Source: WHTX01 sp038255145
Lineage (GTDB): Bacteria; Actinomycetota; Acidimicrobiia; Acidimicrobiales; CAIXPF01
DNA length: 9,473 nucleotides
Assembly (NCBI GenBank): GCA_038255145.1
Contig: JBBSLP010000109.1
Location: 1 to 9,473, forward strand
Direction: 5' to 3'
A program made the translations under genes and the position numbers. The notes below the pieces were generated by a model. That model was not told the origin of the DNA and ran no database searches. It was given only the letters and a program-made list of their open reading frames with translations. Shown piece by piece: positions 5,748-9,473 of the stretch. Within the stretch, counting starts at the first letter, position 1, and each line of letters begins with the position of its first letter.

Positions 5748-6974
5748 GTCGACCCGCACGGCGTGGGCCCAGGCCGGGGCCCGCCCCATGCGCCGATCGA
5801 GCAGGGCCACCACCACCCTGGTCCCCGGCGGTGGGGCCGCGGGCCATGGCGTCTCCCCATCGGTCAGGACCACGATCACCCCGGGTCGGGGCCGCAGGTC
5901 GGCCGCCGCGGCCAGGGCCACCCCCATGTCGGTGCCACCGCCACCGACGAGCTCGACGTCGCGGGCGCTGGTCACCCGACGGGCCGTGTGCACGGCGGTG
6001 TCACAGGCCAGGACGCGCATGCCCCGGGGGCCGACGCCGGCCGAGCGCAGCAACCCGTCCACCTCGGCCAGGGCCCGACCCAGCAGCTTCTCGTCCATGG
6101 ACGCCGAGGTGTCACAGACCACGGCCACCTCGGGTACGGGCCGACGCAGGGAGGGCAGCACGACGTCGCCCGAGGCCCCGGCCCGGCGGGAAGGCCGCTG
6201 GTAGGAGTAGTCGACCCTGCCGGCCACGTCGCTGAGGCCCCGGCGCAGCTCGGCGGCCAGGGCCCGGCGCCAGTCGACCTTGGGCCCGATGACCTCGGCG
6301 GCCCAACGCTTGAGGCCTCCGGGCACATCACCGGCCTTGCGCCCCTGGGCCAGCACCTCGTTGGCGACCTGGCGACGCAGCAGCCGTCGGGCCTCGGGCT
6401 CGAGACCGTCGTTGCGGTCCTGGCCGTCGCCCTCCTCGTCGGGCTTTCCCTGCTGCTTGTCGCCCGGCTGCTCGTGGGGCTCGCCGCCACCGTGGGCCGC
6501 GCTGCCGCAGCCCCAGCACTCCGCCGTGCGGCGCTCGCCCTGGCGGTAGTAGTGCTCGGCCAGCTGCCCGGGTTTGCAGCCCAGGTCGGAGGGCTGCACC
6601 GGGGTGCCGGGGAAGGGCAGGCCGACCAGGTCGTCGTTGATCTCGGCGTCCGCCGCGTCGATCCAGCGGTCGCGGTCCTCGCCGTCGTTCGTGTCGACGC
6701 CGGCGTTGCGGGCCCGCTCGCCGTGGTCGCGCAGCAGGTGGCCGACGAGGTGGACCATGACCGTGCCCAGCTGCTCGACGGGCCAGGCCACCACGATCTC
6801 GGGATCGGCGTACAACCGCCACGACTCATCGGCCGACACCGTGCCCAGCCCGGGCACGGCGATGACGGGTGAGGCGAACACCGCCGAGGCCAGGTAGGGG
6901 AACTTGGTGGCCGCCCACAACCGGGCCGCAGCCACCCGGTGCCGGTCGAGGCCGGGCGCCCCCGGCGCGTTCAC
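5736..6974 (-). CDS. VWA-domain / DUF2201-type putative metallopeptidase-like protein (412 aa)
   Basis: A two-part protein typical of MoxR partners. Residues 1-145 resemble the N-terminal metallopeptidase-like domain of DUF2201 proteins (KFPYLASAV, then DAADAEINDDLVGLPFPGT). At the zinc-motif position it has HLVGH (75-79), so the catalytic Glu of HExxH is Leu. A polar linker (about 155-192, rich in Gly/Glu/Gln/Asp) follows CWGCG (153-157). The C-terminal VWA domain has an intact metal site (MIDAS): DTSAS (288-292), Thr348 in GGGGTDM, and Asp372 in LTDGE. No transmembrane segment is seen, so it is probably cytoplasmic. The GTG start at 6974 overlaps a preceding mini-ORF stop (GTGA), with GAAGG six bases upstream inside a 23-bp repeat. 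It follows the MoxR gene, its expected AAA+ partner, and precedes protein B. The VWA call is firm; peptidase activity is doubtful. Confidence 0.9.
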   Translation of the reverse strand: MNAPGAPGLDRHRVAAARLWAATKFPYLASAVFASPVIAVPGLGTVSADESWRLYADPEIVVAWPVEQLGTVMVHLVGHLLRDHGERARNAGVDTNDGEDRDRWIDAADAEINDDLVGLPFPGTPVQPSDLGCKPGQLAEHYYRQGERRTAECWGCGSAAHGGGEPHEQPGDKQQGKPDEEGDGQDRNDGLEPEARRLLRRQVANEVLAQGRKAGDVPGGLKRWAAEVIGPKVDWRRALAAELRRGLSDVAGRVDYSYQRPSRRAGASGDVVLPSLRRPVPEVAVVCDTSASMDEKLLGRALAEVDGLLRSAGVGPRGMRVLACDTAVHTARRVTSARDVELVGGGGTDMGVALAAAADLRPRPGVIVVLTDGETPWPAAPPPGTRVVVALLDRRMGRAPAWAHAVRVDEEG

Positions 6975-7020
6975 CGGTGGCCTTCGACGGTGCTCATCGG
7001 TGGCCTTCGACGGTGCTCAT
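6971..7020 (-). other. Two overlapping 8-codon mini-ORFs forming a stop-start chain
   Basis: ATG at 7020 overlaps the MoxR stop and opens MSTVEGHR, ending in a TGA (6996-6994) that overlaps the ATG at 6997. That ATG opens a second MSTVEGHR, ending in a TGA (6973-6971) that overlaps the GTG start of the VWA gene at 6974. Both peptides echo the last residues of MoxR (VEGHR), so they are a product of the duplication. They may act as reinitiation relays rather than functional peptides; translation is not demonstrated. Confidence 0.35.
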
Positions 7021-7034
7021 CGGTGGCCTTCGAC
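6975..7034 (-). repeat. 23-bp tandem repeat (about 2.6 copies) at the MoxR-VWA junction
   Basis: Two perfect 23-bp units (6975-6997 and 6998-7020) are followed by 14 bases of a third (7021-7034), which lies inside the end of the MoxR gene. On the minus strand each unit begins ATGAGCACC and ends GAAGGCCACCG. Each therefore supplies GAAGG six bases ahead of the next start codon. Because 23 is not a multiple of three, each unit shifts the reading frame, and the overlapping ATGA stop terminates the previous frame. It looks like a duplication of the original MoxR end plus downstream start. Confidence 0.95.
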
Positions 7035-8117
7035 CAGGCCGGCGTCACGCAGCAGGGGCAGGAAGGCGCGGACCTCGGGAGGGGGGGTGGCGCCGGGCGG
7101 GCGGCACTTGGCCAACACCCGGGCCGCGGTGGCGGCCACGTCGGGGGCGTGCTCCCCGGCCCGGGCCAGGACCTTCCAGCCGGCGTCCCAGCGTTCGGGG
7201 GTGGGGTTGGCAGCCACGGCCCCGGCCACCGAGGCGAGCACGGCGTAGGCCCGATCGCCCCGCTCGGGCAGGGTGAAGGCGCTGGGGTCGGCGAGGACGG
7301 CCTCGGGGTCGGGCAGGTCCATCTCGGCCGCCCAGGCCAGGAACTCGACCCCGGCCCCATCACCCACGGCTCCCCTGACCAGGGCGGAGACGACCTCGGC
7401 ATCGGCGTCGGCCGCCTGGGCCGCGCTCCACAGCTGGGTGGCCATCTCCCACGTGCGGGGGCTGGGCCAGCCCCGCCCGGCGCCGGCGCGGTCGGTGGGC
7501 ACGGCGCACACCAGGCCGGGGCGCACGGTGATGAAGGCGGCCACCAGGCTGCGGGCCACGGTCAGGCGGTGCTGCCAGCCGGTGGGCAGCTGGGGAGCGG
7601 CGGGCGGGGGGAAGCCGGCGGTCAGGCCCTCGGCGAAGCCCCGGGCGTCGACCTCCCAGTCGAGGTGGCAGAAGCGGTTGGCCAGGGGCGGGGACAGGTC
7701 CCAACCGTCGGCGGCCTGCTCGGGCGGGTTGGCCGCGGCGACCACGGAGACCGCGTCGGGCAGGGCGAGGTCGCCGACCACCCGTTCGAGCACCACCCGC
7801 AGCAGGGCGGCCTGCACGGCCGGTGGTGCCGTGGACAGCTCGTCGAGGAAGAGGAGCCCCTCACCGACCTCGGCCAGGCGGCGGGCCCAGGCGGGCGGGG
7901 CGAACCGGACGTCACCGTTGACGACGATGGGCAGGCCGGCGAAGTCGCTGGGCTCGCGGATGGAGGCGATGACCACCTCGCAGTGCAGGCCGGCGGCGTC
8001 GGCCATGGCCCGCAGCGCCGACGTCTTGCCCGTTCCCGGGGCACCCCACAGCAGGACGGGCACCCCCGCCGCCACCGCGATGCCCAATGCGTCGACCGTC
8101 GTGCCCTGGTTCCCCAC
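7017..8117 (-). CDS. MoxR-type AAA+ ATPase (366 aa)
   Basis: An AAA+ ATPase of the MoxR/dynein-related clade, thought to remodel or activate partner proteins together with a VWA-domain protein. Walker A is GAPGTGKT (25-32), Walker B is LLFLDEL (88-94), and sensor 1 is Asn130 in VVAAANPPEQ. The arginine finger is probably Arg148 in PPLANRF. REPSDFAGLP and FAPPAW are typical substrate-loop segments of this clade. The C-terminal part is a helical lid plus a helical extension; PSPRTWEMATQLW matches the lid. The GTG at 8117 is preferred because the fold begins right after it; a GGGGG twelve bases upstream is a weak ribosome site, and GTG at 8153 is an alternative. The open frame continues to 9218, but only antisense to gene A. 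Its stop overlaps the first ATG of a repeated mini-ORF chain that leads into the VWA gene. It is divergent from protein A. Confidence 0.93.
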   Translation of the reverse strand: MGNQGTTVDALGIAVAAGVPVLLWGAPGTGKTSALRAMADAAGLHCEVVIASIREPSDFAGLPIVVNGDVRFAPPAWARRLAEVGEGLLFLDELSTAPPAVQAALLRVVLERVVGDLALPDAVSVVAAANPPEQAADGWDLSPPLANRFCHLDWEVDARGFAEGLTAGFPPPAAPQLPTGWQHRLTVARSLVAAFITVRPGLVCAVPTDRAGAGRGWPSPRTWEMATQLWSAAQAADADAEVVSALVRGAVGDGAGVEFLAWAAEMDLPDPEAVLADPSAFTLPERGDRAYAVLASVAGAVAANPTPERWDAGWKVLARAGEHAPDVAATAARVLAKCRPPGATPPPEVRAFLPLLRDAGLVEGHR

Positions 8118-8233
8118 CGCGCCAGTCTGCCCCCGGGGTGAGCGGTGGGCCACGTCGGCCGAGCCGGCCCGTGGCCGAGCCAGCTTCCGGGCGGTCGTCG
8201 ACGACAGGGCAGAATGGTGCCGAGGCCTATCCG
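8118..8233. promoter_or_regulatory. Divergent intergenic region between MoxR operon and protein A
   Basis: This 116-bp gap separates the divergent MoxR and A genes, so promoters for both should lie here or just inside the coding ends. I see no convincing -35/-10 pair; CAGAAT (8210-8215) is a weak -10 candidate for A. A nested inverted repeat (8148-8176) and a direct repeat GGCCGAGCC (8157-8165 and 8173-8181, 16 bp apart) occupy the centre and are candidate regulator sites. Co-regulation of A with the operon is inferred from the arrangement. Confidence 0.5.
8148..8176. promoter_or_regulatory. Nested inverted repeat, candidate operator
   Basis: Outer arms GGCCACG (8148-8154) and CGTGGCC (8170-8176) are perfect complements. 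Inside them GGCC (8157-8160) pairs with GGCC (8166-8169) around a five-base centre. The dyad lies in the divergent promoter region and touches the alternative MoxR start at 8153. It could bind a dimeric repressor; chance is not negligible at this GC content. Confidence 0.35.
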
Positions 8234-9190
<957 letters not shown>

Positions 9191-9265
9191 CGGGCGCTGC
9201 TGCACCCGGACCGCCCACCGCAACCCCCTCACCAGCCAGTCCCGCCGCGTGGACATCACGGCCAG

Positions 9266-9293
9266 CCGACCGGCCGCCCTACCGACCGGCCGC
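9266..9293. repeat. Two copies of CCGACCGGCCGC, 16 bp apart
   Basis: The 12-base word occurs at 9266-9277 and 9282-9293, downstream of gene A. It contains the palindrome CCGG/GGCC core. The 16-bp period matches two octamers of the array at 9307-9362. No coding role is seen. Confidence 0.7.
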
Positions 9294-9303
9294 GTTGCGG
9301 CTG
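9287..9303 (+). terminator. Weak hairpin downstream of gene A
   Basis: GCCGC (9289-9293) pairs with GCGGC (9297-9301) around a three-base loop, extended by a G-U and a C-G pair. It lies about 100 bp after the gene A stop. There is no U-run, so intrinsic termination is uncertain. Confidence 0.25.
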
Positions 9304-9306
9304 CCG

Positions 9307-9362
9307 ACCCGCCCACCCGACCACCCGCCAACCCGCCCACCCGCCAACCCGCCCACCCGTCG
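9307..9362. repeat. Octamer tandem array, seven copies
   Basis: Seven head-to-tail 8-bp units start with ACCCG. Three are ACCCGCCC, two are ACCCGCCA, and two are variants (ACCCGACC, ACCCGTCG). Alternation of the two main forms gives a 16-bp super-period. It lies in the non-coding 283-bp stretch after gene A. It is far too short and regular to be a CRISPR array. Confidence 0.85.
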
Positions 9363-9473
9363 ACCACTGTTGGCGTCCATCATCCGTCCGTCGAATCGAC
9401 GTCGAATCGCCTGAACGGGGCGCCGTGGAAGGGTAGGTACCGGGAAGGTATGCCTCTGAGCTGTGAAGATGTC
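9363..9473 (+). other. Window-edge intergenic stretch; possible start of a further gene
   Basis: GC content drops compared with the coding regions. GTCGAATCG occurs twice (9390-9398 and 9401-9409) around the palindrome TCGACGTCGA (9396-9405). An ATG at 9450 opens a frame (MPLSCEDV) that stays open to the window end, with GGAAGGG 16 bases upstream and GGGAAGG immediately upstream. Neither spacing is good, and eight codons are too few to judge. Confidence 0.15.

Noticed and set aside
5763..6872. Large plus-strand open frame opposite the VWA gene
   Set aside because: It is a GC-driven shadow with low-complexity Gly/Val/Leu composition. The opposite strand encodes a protein with an intact VWA metal site.
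6939..8141. 400-codon plus-strand open frame opposite MoxR
   Set aside because: No recognisable motif, Gly/His/Gln-rich composition typical of antisense frames, and the opposite strand carries Walker A/B motifs.
8185..8215. Sigma-70-like promoter for gene A (TTCCGG ... CAGAAT)
   Set aside because: The spacer is 19 bp, both boxes match poorly, and the start would leave almost no leader. Not reported as a promoter.
9307..9362. Possible CRISPR array
   Set aside because: Units are 8 bp with no unique spacers, and there are no cas genes nearby.

Overview
The window is very GC-rich, with dense genes and strong G/C bias at third codon positions. The gene content (acyl-CoA dehydrogenase, APH-type phosphotransferase, crotonase and a MoxR/VWA pair) suggests a high-GC actinobacterium. 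A member of the Acidimicrobiia is plausible, but that placement is inference. The high GC also makes most long antisense ORFs spurious; only genes supported by motifs, paralogy or start/stop architecture are called.

Layout: (1) 1-184 is the edge of an IS630-family insertion sequence, with the first 26 codons of its transposase on the minus strand. (2) 246-641 (+) is a small NTF2-fold protein related to limonene-1,2-epoxide hydrolase. (3) 3844-657, on the minus strand, is a compact lipid-catabolism cluster: crotonase, then APH-like phosphotransferase, then acyl-CoA dehydrogenase. The last two look like the separated halves of the eukaryotic ACAD10/ACAD11 fusion, so a phosphorylation-assisted route for hydroxyacyl-CoA is a reasonable guess. 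(4) 8117-3911, also minus, is a tight operon: MoxR-type AAA+ ATPase, VWA/DUF2201-like protein, then two related proteins of unknown function (B and C). (5) 8234-9190 (+), divergent from MoxR, is a third member of the same unknown family (A). (6) 9191-9473 has no convincing gene but carries short tandem G/C repeats.

The most interesting part is 3911-9190. Three diverged paralogs (A, B, C) share an ungapped N-terminal block with invariant Cys, His, Trp, Asp-His, Gly-Gly and Cys, plus a second C-terminal block, and they bracket a MoxR-VWA pair. I do not recognise the family. The arrangement suggests a chaperone-like AAA+/VWA module with three dedicated partners or substrates. The MoxR-VWA junction also carries a 23-bp tandem repeat in which each unit supplies a Shine-Dalgarno-like GAAGG, a start codon and an overlapping stop. 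This forms a chain of two 8-codon mini-cistrons between the ATPase and the VWA gene.
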